64,000 bases of DNA from contig JAGCLA010000006.1 of the NCBI GenBank assembly GCA_017647225.1, positions 30,003 through 94,002 of the forward strand. The letters are read 5' to 3'. Source of the stretch: Bacteroidaceae bacterium (GTDB lineage Bacteria > Bacteroidota > Bacteroidia > Bacteroidales > Bacteroidaceae). The stretch's first letter is position 1; the number at the start of each line of letters is the position of its first letter. Below are positions 39,346 to 53,175 of this stretch, piece by piece. The notes beneath the pieces are model-generated. The model had not been told where the DNA came from. It did no database searches and worked only from the letters and a program-made list of their open reading frames with translations. Both the position numbers and the translations under genes were made by a program.

Positions 39346-39912
39346 TTATACAAACTCGATATTGCAATTGTCAAGGCTCTTGATTATTGCAAGCGATTCA
39401 ACATGTATGCCTTTGTTGCGTAGCAGCTCTCCACCTTTTTGGAACACCTTTTCTATAATGAATCCCATTCCAGCAATCTCCGCTCCGGCTTGCGAAACAA
39501 GGTCGAGTATGCCAGTTGCTGCATTGCCATTGGCTAAGAAATCATCGATGAAAAGGCATTTTTCACCTTTCTGCAGGAATTTGTCACTGATGCAAATGTT
39601 GTATGAACGGCTTTTGGTAAATGAGAACACTTCGCTTTTGAGTATGCCGGTCATGGTGCTTGGCACCTTCTTTTTTGCAAAGAGCAATGGGACATTCAGC
39701 AGGTGGGCAACCATTATCGCAGGCGCAATTCCGCTGGCTTCGACAGTGATGACCTTGTCAATCCTTGTGTTTTCAAAGCGTTTTACAAACTCTTTTGCGA
39801 TATCCATCATCAATGCGGCATCAATTTGGTGGTTGATAAAGTTGTCAACCTTCAATATGCCGCCTTCGAGGCAATGCCCGTCTTTTAGAATACGTTCTTT
39901 GAGTGTTTTCAT
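39346..39912 (-). CDS. xpt: Xanthine phosphoribosyltransferase
   Basis: 188 aa, type I phosphoribosyltransferase. [19 protein letters not shown] and [19 protein letters not shown] (PRPP-binding loop) match Xpt rather than Hpt or Gpt. Salvages xanthine to XMP using PRPP. Last gene of the fucosidase-cutC-xpt operon, overlapping cutC by 4 nt. No purine riboswitch is expected because the gene is internal to an operon. Confidence 0.94.
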   Translation of the reverse strand: MKTLKERILKDGHCLEGGILKVDNFINHQIDAALMMDIAKEFVKRFENTRIDKVITVEASGIAPAIMVAHLLNVPLLFAKKKVPSTMTGILKSEVFSFTKSRSYNICISDKFLQKGEKCLFIDDFLANGNAATGILDLVSQAGAEIAGMGFIIEKVFQKGGELLRNKGIHVESLAIIKSLDNCNIEFV

Positions 39913-40643
39913 GCTATGCTGTTTACAATGGCTCTTACCTCGTTTACATCGGTCTCCTTACGTGCGTATTCATCGCAGTCGGGGTTACCCATGCTTACAC
40001 CGCTATGGCGGAAGACCATACCGCTGCCGACACCCTTACGCGCCGATGCATGAATCTCGGTAGCTCCTGTGTCTTTGAGTATCGTTGCTGCGTTTGCGCT
40101 GTTCACGCCACAACCGGGCATTATTATTATGCGCCCGGCGGCTTTTTCGACGAGTTGTTTCAATAACGGAATTCCGGCTTCGGCAGTCGGGGCTTGTCCT
40201 GACGTCAGCACTCTGTCGCAACCGAGCGAAACAAGCTCTTCCAAAGCCTTGTGCGGGTCACGGCACATGTCGAAGGCGCGGTGAAAGGTTATGCTCATGC
40301 CTTCGGCTGCTTCAATAAGTTTTTTGCATGTTGCAGTGTCAATGTCACCGTCAGCTGTCAAGGCACCAATGACGACCCCGTCAACGCCTAATCTCTTGCA
40401 TGTGCGTATATCCTCGGTCATGCATGCGACTTCGTATTCGTTATAAAGGAAATCGCCTCCACGCGGGCGTATTATCACATTAAGTATTAATCCTTCAATT
40501 TTGCGTGCCTCTGCAATGAGTCCGGCCGAAGGGGTTACGCCACCCACCTCCAATGCTGCGCACAGCTCAATTCGCTTTGCTCCGCCATCGCGTGCTGCAA
40601 TGGCGCTCTCTACGCTTCCGGCACAAATTTCAAGTATTGCCAT
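39909..40643 (-). CDS. cutC: CutC family protein
   Basis: 244 aa from the ATG at 40643; a TTG two codons upstream is possible. TIM-barrel CutC family: [77 protein letters not shown] and [10 protein letters not shown]. Named for copper homeostasis in E. coli, but that role is disputed; the fold and conserved residues suggest an enzyme. Placed between a fucosidase and xpt, 19 nt after the fucosidase and overlapping xpt by 4 nt. Confidence 0.92.
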   Translation of the reverse strand: MAILEICAGSVESAIAARDGGAKRIELCAALEVGGVTPSAGLIAEARKIEGLILNVIIRPRGGDFLYNEYEVACMTEDIRTCKRLGVDGVVIGALTADGDIDTATCKKLIEAAEGMSITFHRAFDMCRDPHKALEELVSLGCDRVLTSGQAPTAEAGIPLLKQLVEKAAGRIIIMPGCGVNSANAATILKDTGATEIHASARKGVGSGMVFRHSGVSMGNPDCDEYARKETDVNEVRAIVNSIA

Positions 40644-40662
40644 AGTCAATAATGGAGTTGGC

Positions 40663-41979
40663 TTATTTTGTGATTAATTCTACAATATAATCGATTCCTT
40701 CAGGTATTCCATTGAAAATCAACTTTACACCCTCTTTCGTTTTTTGGAATTTGATTGGGCTCTTGTCGCTGTATGCAAATGCTTTCTGTACTTTGCAGTC
40801 AAGTGGCAGGGTAAGCTCTTTCTCTTTGCAATCGAAAATATGTATAAACAGGCGGTTGCCTTTGCGTGTTGTCACACCCCATTCCTGTGCAGGAATATCA
40901 CCGGCTGTGGTTCCGTATATGGTTTCGCCGTTTGCACGTAGCCATTCACCCATCTCCTTCATGCGTACAAGGGCTGCTGCAGGAAGTTCACCATTCGGCT
41001 GTGGGCCGACATTAAGCAAAAGGTTTGCTCCCTTGCCCGATGTGCTTACAAGTAGTCTGATGAGTGTTTCTGTGCTTTTATAGTTCTGGTCAACGAGCTT
41101 GTAACCCCACATGCCGTTCATTGTCTGACATGTTTCCAGTGGCAAGCGGCTTACGCTCTGACCACTCAATCCGGCCTTGTTCTCGCCGGGTAGGTCACGC
41201 TCAAAAATCTGTATGTCTTCGCCGGGGTAAGGTGTCTCGTGGTGGTTGTTTCCGATAAGACATGACGGCTGCAGGCGGTGTATCAATGCATATTGCTCAT
41301 CAAGCTGCCAATTGAACGGAATGCTGTCCTGGTCGCGGTCCCACTTACCGTCGAACCATATCGCGCCAATCTCGCCATATTTGGTGAGCAACTCGGTAAG
41401 CTGCTTGTTCATGAAATCGTAATATGCAGGCCAATCGGCTTTTGTCTTGTCGCGTCCAATAACCTTTGTGCCTGTACGTCCCAAAGGATATTCGTCGCGT
41501 GCCCAGTCGATATGTGAATAATAGAAGTGCAACTTGATACCCTGCTTGTGGCACTCTTCGGCAAGTTCCTTGATTACATCGCGCTTGAATGGAGTGGCAT
41601 CGACAATGTTATAGTCGCTCTGCTCGGTATCCCACATTGAAAAGCTGTCGTGGTGACGGCTTGTGAAGCAGATATACTTTGCTCCGGCATCCTTTATCGC
41701 AGCCACCCATGCTTTAGCATCGAAACGGTGAGGGTAGAATGCATCTGCCGCCTTGGCATATTCGTTCTTGTCTATGGGGTAGTTCTGCAAATACCATTCG
41801 CCTTGTGCGAACATGCTGTATATACCCCAATGGATGAAAACACCGAATTTGCTGTCGGCAAACTCCTGTCTTGCCTTTAGGTTATCCTCTGTAGGAACGT
41901 ATTGTGCTTTTGTGGCTGTAGGAAGAATAAACATCAACGCAACAGCTGTTGCCTGCATAAGTTGTCTAACGGTTTTCAT
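40663..41979 (-). CDS. Alpha-L-fucosidase, GH29
   Basis: 438 aa. Signal peptide ending near PTATKAQ (residues 1-26). GH29 catalytic barrel: FADSKFGVFIHWGIYSMFAQ, YICFTSRHHDSFSMWDTEQS, LHFYYSHIDWARD and the nucleophile segment GAIWFDGKWDRD (Asp210). A short C-terminal beta-sandwich follows. Removes alpha-linked fucose from glycans in the periplasm or at the surface. Shares its upstream region with the GH2 gene, read the other way, so both are probably induced by the same glycan. Confidence 0.94.
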   Translation of the reverse strand: MKTVRQLMQATAVALMFILPTATKAQYVPTEDNLKARQEFADSKFGVFIHWGIYSMFAQGEWYLQNYPIDKNEYAKAADAFYPHRFDAKAWVAAIKDAGAKYICFTSRHHDSFSMWDTEQSDYNIVDATPFKRDVIKELAEECHKQGIKLHFYYSHIDWARDEYPLGRTGTKVIGRDKTKADWPAYYDFMNKQLTELLTKYGEIGAIWFDGKWDRDQDSIPFNWQLDEQYALIHRLQPSCLIGNNHHETPYPGEDIQIFERDLPGENKAGLSGQSVSRLPLETCQTMNGMWGYKLVDQNYKSTETLIRLLVSTSGKGANLLLNVGPQPNGELPAAALVRMKEMGEWLRANGETIYGTTAGDIPAQEWGVTTRKGNRLFIHIFDCKEKELTLPLDCKVQKAFAYSDKSPIKFQKTKEGVKLIFNGIPEGIDYIVELITK

Positions 41980-42004
41980 GTCTTATGTTTTTGGTCATTT
42001 TGTG

Positions 42005-42036
42005 CAAAAATATATGTTGCCTTCGAAAACCACAAA
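42005..42036 (-). promoter_or_regulatory. Promoter of fucosidase-cutC-xpt
   Basis: Reverse strand TTTG (42036-42033), 20-nt spacer, TATTTTTG (42012-42005). Exact consensus. Confidence 0.75.
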
Positions 42037-42126
42037 TTATTCTCTCGATTTCATGGTTATATATTGCTTTTGTATAAAGTAAATTTATTTTTTCGCAAAC
42101 AGATGTGAAAAGATGTGGGAAAATTA

Positions 42127-42134
42127 TATCTTTG
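42127..42134 (+). promoter_or_regulatory. -7 element of the GH2 gene
   Basis: TATCTTTG, matching TANNTTTG, 48 nt before the ATG. No TTTG at the expected -33 place, so an activator may be needed. Confidence 0.5.
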
Positions 42135-42176
42135 ACACAAATGTGCAATTATTATATAAAATAATAATAAATATAA

Positions 42177-46448
<4,272 letters not shown>

Positions 46449-46460
46449 TGGATATATAAT

Positions 46461-46493
46461 AAACAAATCCTGTTCAATGAACAGGATTTGTTT
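46461..46493 (+). terminator. Intrinsic terminator of the GH2 gene
   Basis: 15-bp stem (46461-46475 with 46479-46493), 3-nt loop, followed by ATTTGATGTTTT. Confidence 0.85.
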
Positions 46494-46513
46494 ATTTGAT
46501 GTTTTAATATCGT

Positions 46514-46810
46514 ATGGATTTGAATTTTTCAGGAATAATAATAGGTGTAGCCACTTTCTTGGTTATAGGCTTGTTTCATCCGCTTGTAATAAAGGCAGAG
46601 TATTACATTGGCGTAAAGAGCTGGTGGCTCTTTCTGTTGCTTGGTGTTATATCAGTAATAGCTTCGTTGATAGTGGCAAATCTTACACTCTCTATTCTTT
46701 TAGGTGTTGTGGCATTCTCCTCTTTTTGGAGCATAGGTGAGGTCTTCGAACAAAAGAAGAGGGTAGAGAAGGGCTGGTTTCCGGCCAATCCCAAAAAGAG
46801 ATGTAAATAA
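46514..46810 (+). CDS. DUF4491 family membrane protein
   Basis: 98 aa with three hydrophobic helices (about 6-25, 38-54, 56-74) and the conserved end FSSFWSIGEVFEQKKRVEKGWFPANP that is typical of this Bacteroidetes family. Function unknown. It stands alone behind the GH2 terminator and converges on the M23 peptidase gene, with only 2 nt between the stop codons. Confidence 0.85.
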   Translation: MDLNFSGIIIGVATFLVIGLFHPLVIKAEYYIGVKSWWLFLLLGVISVIASLIVANLTLSILLGVVAFSSFWSIGEVFEQKKRVEKGWFPANPKKRCK

Positions 46811-46812
46811 AG

Positions 46813-48084
46813 CTATTGCAGCTCTGTTGATATACCTTTCATCGGGATATTGTCCAATCTCATTACAAGCGAGTCGCATACTTGCTTGAATAACTCCTTG
46901 TTCTCTTCCTTGACAGGCTTTTTGGGCTGCGACTTTATTGTCAACGGGTTTATCGGTTTGCCGTTCTCGTGGACACGGAAATCGAGGTGCGGGCCTGTCG
47001 AAATGCCTGTTGAGCCCACATAGCCTATAACCTGTTTCTGCTTTACCATATCTCCGACCTTCAGCCCTTTTGCAAATTTTGACAGGTGCATATAGGTCGT
47101 TACATATACGCTGTTGTGGCGTATCTTTATATAATTTCCACCACCATTGGCCTGGTAACCCTTGTCTATTACCTTGCCGTTACCAATGGCATATACAGGT
47201 GTTCCCACAGGTGCTGCATAATCCACACCGTGGTGTGCCCTGCGACGTTTGAGTACGGGGTGCATGCGGCTGTTCGAGAATTTCGATGTTATACGGTAAA
47301 AGTCGAGTGGGGCTTTGAGAAATGCTCCTTCGAGGCTGTTGCCGTCAATGTTGTAGAACAGCTCTTCATTATCCTGTGTAAACGGAATGGCATATACAAG
47401 GTTGCTTGAAGCGCAGAACGAGGCAGCGTGTATCCTGTAATTGTTCAAAGGCTTCTCCTCTACAAACTCCTGTGCATATATAAGCCTGAAGTTATCTCCA
47501 TTCTGTATGCCAAAGAAATCAATTGACCAACCGAATATATGCGACATCAGTACGGCGAGTTGTGGCGATGCGTTGTTCTCTATCATGGCTTCCCACAATG
47601 AACTCTGCACAATGCCGGCAACTTCACTTTCTCTCCATTCGCCGGGGATAATGTTGAGCGTTGCCTTATAGCTGTTCTGCAAGTCGAATGTTACAAACTT
47701 CTTGGCACTCTCTTCAAAAACAAGATATTGCGGTGTTCGGGTGCTGTCCTTGCTCGCTAATAGGGCGCAAACCTGTCCGGGACGTATTCTCCTTGCATCG
47801 AAAATACTGTCGGGGCATTGGGTAAGCTCGTAGATCTGCTTTGCAGTGAAACCAAATTCATGCATTACTTCAGCAAGTGTCTGATTGGGGCAAATGGTGT
47901 CAAATGTTACGATATAGTCATCAATCGGTAACCCATATTTCATGCGCTTTTCCTGCTCTATGGGTTGTTGTGTCGTTTCTTCTTCGCATATAGTATTATT
48001 ATCCCTGCCTGAAATAAGTAGGATTATAACTGATATTATTAAAAGTATAATAATTGAAATAGTAATGATTCTTTTATTTGTCAT
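46813..48084 (-). CDS. M23 family murein endopeptidase
   Basis: 423 aa from the ATG at 48084; a TTG three codons upstream is possible. One N-terminal transmembrane segment (residues 6-26), so anchored in the inner membrane facing the periplasm. A LysM-like/OapA-type segment lies around residues 55-110 (TLAEVMHEFGFTAKQIYELT). The C-terminal LytM domain has HPVLKRRRAHHGVDYAAPVG (zinc-binding His and Asp), TYMHLSKFAKGLKVGDMV and GPHLDFRVHENG. Zinc-dependent cleavage of peptidoglycan cross-links, as in MepM/ShyA. Confidence 0.93.
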   Translation of the reverse strand: MTNKRIITISIIILLIISVIILLISGRDNNTICEEETTQQPIEQEKRMKYGLPIDDYIVTFDTICPNQTLAEVMHEFGFTAKQIYELTQCPDSIFDARRIRPGQVCALLASKDSTRTPQYLVFEESAKKFVTFDLQNSYKATLNIIPGEWRESEVAGIVQSSLWEAMIENNASPQLAVLMSHIFGWSIDFFGIQNGDNFRLIYAQEFVEEKPLNNYRIHAASFCASSNLVYAIPFTQDNEELFYNIDGNSLEGAFLKAPLDFYRITSKFSNSRMHPVLKRRRAHHGVDYAAPVGTPVYAIGNGKVIDKGYQANGGGNYIKIRHNSVYVTTYMHLSKFAKGLKVGDMVKQKQVIGYVGSTGISTGPHLDFRVHENGKPINPLTIKSQPKKPVKEENKELFKQVCDSLVMRLDNIPMKGISTELQ

Positions 48085-48121
48085 GTTTTTCAACCTTCAA
48101 CACTATTTATAGATTCCGCAA

Positions 48122-48129
48122 CAAAGATA
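48122..48129 (-). promoter_or_regulatory. -7 element of the M23 peptidase gene
   Basis: Reverse strand TATCTTTG, 38 nt before the ATG. It faces the promoter of the outer-membrane barrel gene. Confidence 0.5.
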
Positions 48130-48136
48130 ACCATTA

Positions 48137-48168
48137 TTTTTCTTGTAATAGTTTTTTGTTTATTTTTG
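48137..48168 (+). promoter_or_regulatory. Promoter of the outer-membrane barrel gene
   Basis: TTTT (48137-48140), 20-nt spacer, TATTTTTG (48161-48168). The -33 has one mismatch. About 30 nt before the ATG. Confidence 0.6.
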
Positions 48169-48198
48169 CATACCAAAACTTTATAAAACAAAACTATT

Positions 48199-48723
48199 AT
48201 GAAAAAAATTACTATGCTTTTTGTTGTTATGGCAATGTTTGCTTTAACTGCAAATGCTCAGAAAAAGGAGCAAATGTATGTAGGTGGAACTCTCGGTTTC
48301 GCAGTTCAGAATCAGTCTGTTAAGGATTACTCAGCTACTGCTACTGCGTTTAGCATTGCACCTGAGTTCGGTTATTTCGTAGCTGATAATATCAAAGTCG
48401 GTGCCGAATTGGATTATAGTATTTCCGGAGGTTCACACACTTTCTTGGTAATGCCTAACGTGGCATACTATTTGCCAATCGTAGATAAGTTGTATTATAC
48501 ACCTCAATTCTCAGTAGGTGGCGGCCTTGGTGCAACTTCAGGTTATACAAAGGGCGCTTTTGCTCTATCTTTGAATGTTGCATCAATAGAATACCAACCG
48601 GTCGAGAATATGGCCATTTCTATGAGCCTTGTTGATTTGTCTTATTCATATATGGCTAAAGTTAATGGTGTCGGTTTCTCTTTCTTGGCATCTCCAAAAG
48701 TTGGTTTCCGTTATTATTTCTAA
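48199..48723 (+). CDS. Small outer membrane beta-barrel protein
   Basis: 174 aa. Signal peptide at residues 1-20 (MKKITMLFVVMAMFALTANA). The remainder alternates polar and hydrophobic residues in about eight strands (YVGGTLGFAVQN, FSIAPEFGYFVADNIKVGAE, FLASPKVGFRYYF) and ends in Phe, as for an OmpX/OmpW-like eight-stranded barrel. Specific role unknown. Single gene between its own promoter and a bidirectional terminator. Confidence 0.88.
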   Translation: MKKITMLFVVMAMFALTANAQKKEQMYVGGTLGFAVQNQSVKDYSATATAFSIAPEFGYFVADNIKVGAELDYSISGGSHTFLVMPNVAYYLPIVDKLYYTPQFSVGGGLGATSGYTKGAFALSLNVASIEYQPVENMAISMSLVDLSYSYMAKVNGVGFSFLASPKVGFRYYF

Positions 48724-48740
48724 TAAAATTCCACCAATAA

Positions 48741-48780
48741 AAAAATATGTTGGCAATTATGCAATTGCCAACATATTTTT
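48741..48780. terminator. Bidirectional intrinsic terminator
   Basis: 18-bp stem (48741-48758 with 48763-48780), loop ATGC, T run on the plus strand and A/T run on the other. Ends both the barrel gene and the five-gene SusCD operon. Confidence 0.92.
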
Positions 48781-48795
48781 TTGTGTTTTATTAAA

Positions 48796-50934
48796 TTACT
48801 TTATCAGTCTCTTTTGTCCGTTGATGATATAAATACCTTTTCTAAGTGTATTCAGGTCATTGGCATTTGTTGTGTCAAGTACTTTGATTCCGGCTACATT
48901 GTAAACAACGCATCCGTTCTCCTCTTTGGTTGTTATCTCCTCAACGCTTGTAAGATCGTTCTTGACAATGTATTTAAGTGTTGTGCCTTTAACTTCATTT
49001 CCGTTACTATCCTTGAAGTAGCCATCTCCGATTTCGAGAATATATGTACCATTTGCAACTATAGGCTCTGCAGTCTTTAGTGCGCCTTGCAACTGGTCAA
49101 TATGCTCACTATCGCTTCCATATTTATAGGTAGTATATTCCAATTCAATAAGTTCCTCGCTTCCCTCAAGGTGTAATTTCGCCCCCTTTTCTCCATTTAC
49201 CTCTGTTACGTAATTGTCAAAGGTAAAGAGGAAATATTTAAGTTCTTCTACAGTTGAATTATCTGTAGGCTCAACTTTTGTTATTTTAGCAGGTTCTGCA
49301 TCACCCAAATGTTTGTATGAACAAATTTTATTTGTATATCTGGCCTTTTGAAGAGGATATTTCAAAACATCCGGGTTAAGGTATATGTCGCCTTCTATTA
49401 CAATGTCAAGTTCAATGTTGTTTTTTGAAACAAGCGGGTTATCAATTGTAAACTTCAAGGTATTTTCATTAAGCTGTTCGTGCTTGTATGTTGCATTGAT
49501 TTCGTATATGCCGTTACCATACTGGTTACCACGAGCTATTAGCTTGAAGTTGTTTGAAACACTGATACCATCTTTGCATGTTACGATGATCACTTGCAAC
49601 CCTTTTACCTCACTTCCGTTTTCAGGGTCGAATACTATCTGTGGGTATTCTTTTGGTGTGTACAACTCTGGCAATACCATATTCTCTCCAGCCTCTTCGT
49701 AACAACCGAATATACCTTTGTCACTTACATAATAAATAGTCTTGTTACCGTTTGTGATTTCTGCTTTATTCTCATTGAAAGCAATACTCCAAACTGCACC
49801 AGTTTCGGGCTTCTCTGTTGCAAAAGAAAACTCGTTTGCATTTTCGGCTATATACATATAGCGTCCGGCTGCATCCTGTATTGTATATCCGCCTTCAATC
49901 TCTGTAAATGTGAAAGCGTCATATTCAATTGTTTCAATACATTTTTCATGTTTTATGGTCTTTCTGTCCGAAAGAAAGCCTTTGTTAATAGACGGAACAA
50001 GTGCATCGGCAACACTGTCGTTTGCAACAAATGCATATTTGTTACCATTTGTAATTTCTGTAACATGTATGTACGGTTTTGTAGGTGAAACGATATATGT
50101 CGCTTCAATAACCTCTTCGCGTTTGTAAACAACTCCTTCGTCAACTTGTACCGCTATTACCTTGATATTGTTTACTGTTGTAGTGTCTACCAAGTTAAAA
50201 ATCATTTGATGTCCTTTACTACAACCGGTTGTGCCAACGCGTGGGTCGCTGTTGTAGTCTTCGTAGCTTGGAACTGTGCCATCAAGAGTGTAATAAATGT
50301 CATGAATAGTATCTGTTGTTTCAACAGTGACTTGAACGTTGTCTGCATAAATGCTGTCTGTCGGAGTCTTGAATACAGGCAACTCTACATTTACCATGCT
50401 TGCAGGCAAAACATATACAACTTCAATTTTGCTTAAATAATATGCTTTTTGAGTTGCTTCCCAATTGAGCTCGATTTTTCCATTACAGTCACATTCCAAT
50501 GTGTATTTGCTCTCTTTGTCCATGGTAAGAAGAAACTCTTCTGATTTATCACCAACTTTAATTGTCAGTTTAGTTCCTATGTCTTCAAAACCGACGCAAC
50601 TGTAAACACTTACACTCTTGATTCTTATTTCAGAACTGATCTCTGCAAATGTGTTTGTTGTGAGAGAAAAATTTTTGCAAACACTTTTTGAACTACCAAT
50701 CTGAAAACCTCTGCCATTGCTTGCATCCCATTTCATTTCTGTGGCTTTGGTAGTAGTCCATACAATATCACTTGACACCATTTCTTCATTCTGTGCGTAT
50801 GAAATGCTTCCTAAAGAAACAGTAGCAGGCGCTGTGGTAAGATCTCCGTTCTTGAATGCATATGAATAAGTTCTTGCATTCAAGCCTACGGCAAAAGCCA
50901 TAAAGCCAATGAGTAAAAGTAAAAATTTCTTCAT
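48796..50934 (-). CDS. Large secreted protein with chitobiase-type Ig domain and T9SS-type sorting tail
   Basis: 712 aa. Signal peptide at residues 1-20. Residues about 195-285 resemble the chitobiase/hexosaminidase C-terminal Ig-like domain (VQVTVETTDTIHDIYYTLDG). Around 545-655 a strand-rich region has the look of another Ig-like domain (KITKVEPTDNSTVEELKYF). The last 70 residues (SVEEITTKEENGCVVYNVAG, KGIYIINGQKRLIK) match the pattern of a type A T9SS sorting domain. No catalytic motif was recognised. Last gene of the SusCD operon, 19 nt after the TlpA-like gene, so it probably works on or binds the same nutrient as SusCD. Confidence 0.8.
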   Translation of the reverse strand: MKKFLLLLIGFMAFAVGLNARTYSYAFKNGDLTTAPATVSLGSISYAQNEEMVSSDIVWTTTKATEMKWDASNGRGFQIGSSKSVCKNFSLTTNTFAEISSEIRIKSVSVYSCVGFEDIGTKLTIKVGDKSEEFLLTMDKESKYTLECDCNGKIELNWEATQKAYYLSKIEVVYVLPASMVNVELPVFKTPTDSIYADNVQVTVETTDTIHDIYYTLDGTVPSYEDYNSDPRVGTTGCSKGHQMIFNLVDTTTVNNIKVIAVQVDEGVVYKREEVIEATYIVSPTKPYIHVTEITNGNKYAFVANDSVADALVPSINKGFLSDRKTIKHEKCIETIEYDAFTFTEIEGGYTIQDAAGRYMYIAENANEFSFATEKPETGAVWSIAFNENKAEITNGNKTIYYVSDKGIFGCYEEAGENMVLPELYTPKEYPQIVFDPENGSEVKGLQVIIVTCKDGISVSNNFKLIARGNQYGNGIYEINATYKHEQLNENTLKFTIDNPLVSKNNIELDIVIEGDIYLNPDVLKYPLQKARYTNKICSYKHLGDAEPAKITKVEPTDNSTVEELKYFLFTFDNYVTEVNGEKGAKLHLEGSEELIELEYTTYKYGSDSEHIDQLQGALKTAEPIVANGTYILEIGDGYFKDSNGNEVKGTTLKYIVKNDLTSVEEITTKEENGCVVYNVAGIKVLDTTNANDLNTLRKGIYIINGQKRLIK

Positions 50935-50953
50935 ATAATATAGTTTTTAGAAT

Positions 50954-52039
50954 TTATTTTCTCAGTTCGTCTATAATCTCTTTAAGTCCGTTACCGGGTT
51001 TAGGCGCAAAAGCCGAAACAATATACCCCTGCTTGTCAATTACAAGATATCGTGGAACGCTGCTTATATAGTATTTCTCTTCGAATTGGGAATCGGCACT
51101 TCTGTCGGGAGTGAGGTTTAACATTCCTCCCATATTATGTTTGTTTATTGCCGCAAGCCATTTCTCTTTAAGGTCATCGCTGTCGGTTGAAACGGTAAAT
51201 AGAACAATGTCTTCGCAACCCTCGTACTCTTTTATAAGATCCATAAAGCGAGGCATGTTCTTAAGACAACTACTGCACCATGTTGCCCATACATCAATTA
51301 CAATGATTTTGCCTTTGAATCCATTGATTGTGTATCTATTTCCTTCAGCATCCTTGAATGTTACATTTGGAGCCTCTTTGCCAGGCATAATGGTTGAATA
51401 AATATCGTAAAGTGACAGAACTTTGTCCTTCAATTCGCTTTCAGCCACGTTTTTTTCTATTAGTGTACGAATTTCAAACAACTCTTTACTGCAACCGCTG
51501 TTTGTCAGTGGGTGTATAAGTTTTTTTAGATATGCTGTGTGTAAAGCGTTGTTCTTGTATGAAAACACTTTTTTCAGTTTGTCGTAGTCGTTGCTGTTCA
51601 TGCTACGCAAAGAGAAAAAAACTGTCATGGTAATGCCGTCGCGTGCATCTTCGAACGTAGAACCACGTTTCATTGCCTGCAGTGCAAAATAGTGGTCGGC
51701 AAAGCGTGCAATATCGTGCTTTTCCATGTAAGTGGCAACCGTTTCGTTGTCAAGGTCAAGCTCTTCGGCATACTTATGTAGCTCATTGATATCCAAATTC
51801 TTGCCTTTGCATCTGAACATATACTCACCACTTTGCCAAACATAGTGGCAAATGTTTAGAATCTGTTGCTCTTTGTCACTTTTTCTTATGCCTTTCTTGG
51901 CTGTCTGGTATGTGTCAATAATATCCTTTGCACAAGCAAATTCTTTGTTCCATAAAGAATCGACCTGAACATCTGCCTTACATGACAATGTAGCAAATAA
52001 CAGTAGAATTGTTAATGATATTTCTTTAAGTCTTGTCAT
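50954..52039 (-). CDS. TlpA-like thioredoxin-fold lipoprotein
   Basis: 361 aa. Lipobox ATLSC with Cys20. The N-terminal 220 residues are helical and of unknown role; the C-terminal 140 residues are a TlpA/ResA-type thioredoxin domain starting at MPGKEAPNVTFKDAEGNRY, with the redox motif VWATWCSSCLKNMPRF and the cis-proline SVPRYLVIDKQG. It would reduce or isomerise disulfides of exported proteins, or of incoming substrate. It overlaps the preceding lipoprotein gene by 4 nt. TlpA-like proteins near SusCD pairs are common in Bacteroidetes loci that are not for simple polysaccharides. Confidence 0.9.
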   Translation of the reverse strand: MTRLKEISLTILLLFATLSCKADVQVDSLWNKEFACAKDIIDTYQTAKKGIRKSDKEQQILNICHYVWQSGEYMFRCKGKNLDINELHKYAEELDLDNETVATYMEKHDIARFADHYFALQAMKRGSTFEDARDGITMTVFFSLRSMNSNDYDKLKKVFSYKNNALHTAYLKKLIHPLTNSGCSKELFEIRTLIEKNVAESELKDKVLSLYDIYSTIMPGKEAPNVTFKDAEGNRYTINGFKGKIIVIDVWATWCSSCLKNMPRFMDLIKEYEGCEDIVLFTVSTDSDDLKEKWLAAINKHNMGGMLNLTPDRSADSQFEEKYYISSVPRYLVIDKQGYIVSAFAPKPGNGLKEIIDELRK

Positions 52040-53139
52040 TGTAACTCTTCTTTTCCTTCTTCTTCTTTCTTGCCTTCTGCAATACCTACAAGGTCAATAC
52101 CAAACTCCTTCATATATTCTACTACCAAATCATACTTTTCCTTGATTTTGGTATGTTTTGCGGTATTGTATTTTGTATTGAATTCATCGGTAGTAAGCCA
52201 CATGGCATTCATTATATATGCCTCAAACAAGTTCCATGTCGGCATTGATACCAAATTCCAAGTGTCTGCATGTACATCTTTATCACCGAATATATCGGTT
52301 TTTTTCCAAATACTGTCAGAATTCTCAGTACCGAATTTCTCTTCCATTACATCTACATAGCCAAGTGTGTAAAGACCGTTTGCAGCCTCTTTGTCTTTGA
52401 CATTGACCATGTCGCAACCCTCGTGGTTCTTGGTTGTTGTTGAAGTAAGGCAAGTGCTGTTTCTGTTCATACTGTAATCTTCCCAGAATTCATCAGGAGC
52501 AACAAGGTCACCTTTTGCTATGGAGTTCTTGATGATGTTTATCATAAATACACAACGCATCTGTTTTAGAGTATATTCAGAGTTCTTACCCTCAATAATA
52601 CTGTCGGGAATGCTTATGGCCCAATTGTCGAATTCTCCCAATTTGATGATTTTGTTTGGGTTTGTATCTGTTCCGGACACAACCTTGTTCTCTTCTCCGT
52701 AGTCACGAGGCTCTGTTCTGAGATTGTTTATCATATAAATCTTGACAGGGAAGGTCTTTTGGGCAAGCTCTTTATCAATGTTTGGGAATATATAGTCATT
52801 AAAGAAATCCACATATATAGGCAGTTGCTCCATTGGTAAAGTCCAAGTTCCCTCTTTGCGTAGAGCGGTATCACCGGCAACGTATATATCTCCGGTTCCG
52901 GCAGACACCCATGTACGGTTCATATCCTCCTCTGTAACATCCTTGTACAACAGATAGACACTATATTTGTTTTTTATTTCATTAATGATACTGTCGTATT
53001 CGGTATTACCCTGTGGGAATCCACCACGTATCGGAGAATAGTTACCCGATGGAATAATCTCTTCCTCCGATTCACGACATGCTGTAAAAGATACAAATGC
53101 CGCCAATATAAATAATGTAACTTTAATATATGTTTTCAT
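52036..53139 (-). CDS. SusCD-associated lipoprotein, zinc-metallohydrolase-like but without HExxH
   Basis: 367 aa from the ATG at 53139; the frame is open 30 nt further to a start without signal character. Lipobox SFTAC with Cys21. The layout (YDSIINEIKNKYSVYLLYKD early, FPVKIYMINNLR in the middle) and its place directly after susD resemble the substrate-import-associated zinc metallohydrolase lipoproteins. Where that family has its HExxH helix, this one reads LKQMRCVFMINIIKNSIAKG, with no HExxH. If the family match is right, this is an inactive relative that may only bind substrate. The C-terminal tail is a run of Glu and Lys. It overlaps the TlpA-like gene by 4 nt. Confidence 0.7.
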   Translation of the reverse strand: MKTYIKVTLFILAAFVSFTACRESEEEIIPSGNYSPIRGGFPQGNTEYDSIINEIKNKYSVYLLYKDVTEEDMNRTWVSAGTGDIYVAGDTALRKEGTWTLPMEQLPIYVDFFNDYIFPNIDKELAQKTFPVKIYMINNLRTEPRDYGEENKVVSGTDTNPNKIIKLGEFDNWAISIPDSIIEGKNSEYTLKQMRCVFMINIIKNSIAKGDLVAPDEFWEDYSMNRNSTCLTSTTTKNHEGCDMVNVKDKEAANGLYTLGYVDVMEEKFGTENSDSIWKKTDIFGDKDVHADTWNLVSMPTWNLFEAYIMNAMWLTTDEFNTKYNTAKHTKIKEKYDLVVEYMKEFGIDLVGIAEGKKEEEGKEELQ

Positions 53140-53175
53140 CTTGAATACGATTAAGTTTCTTATATCCATTTATCA

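Noticed and set aside
39913-40662. Purine riboswitch upstream of xpt
   Set aside because: xpt is internal to an operon and overlaps cutC; there is no leader to hold an aptamer.
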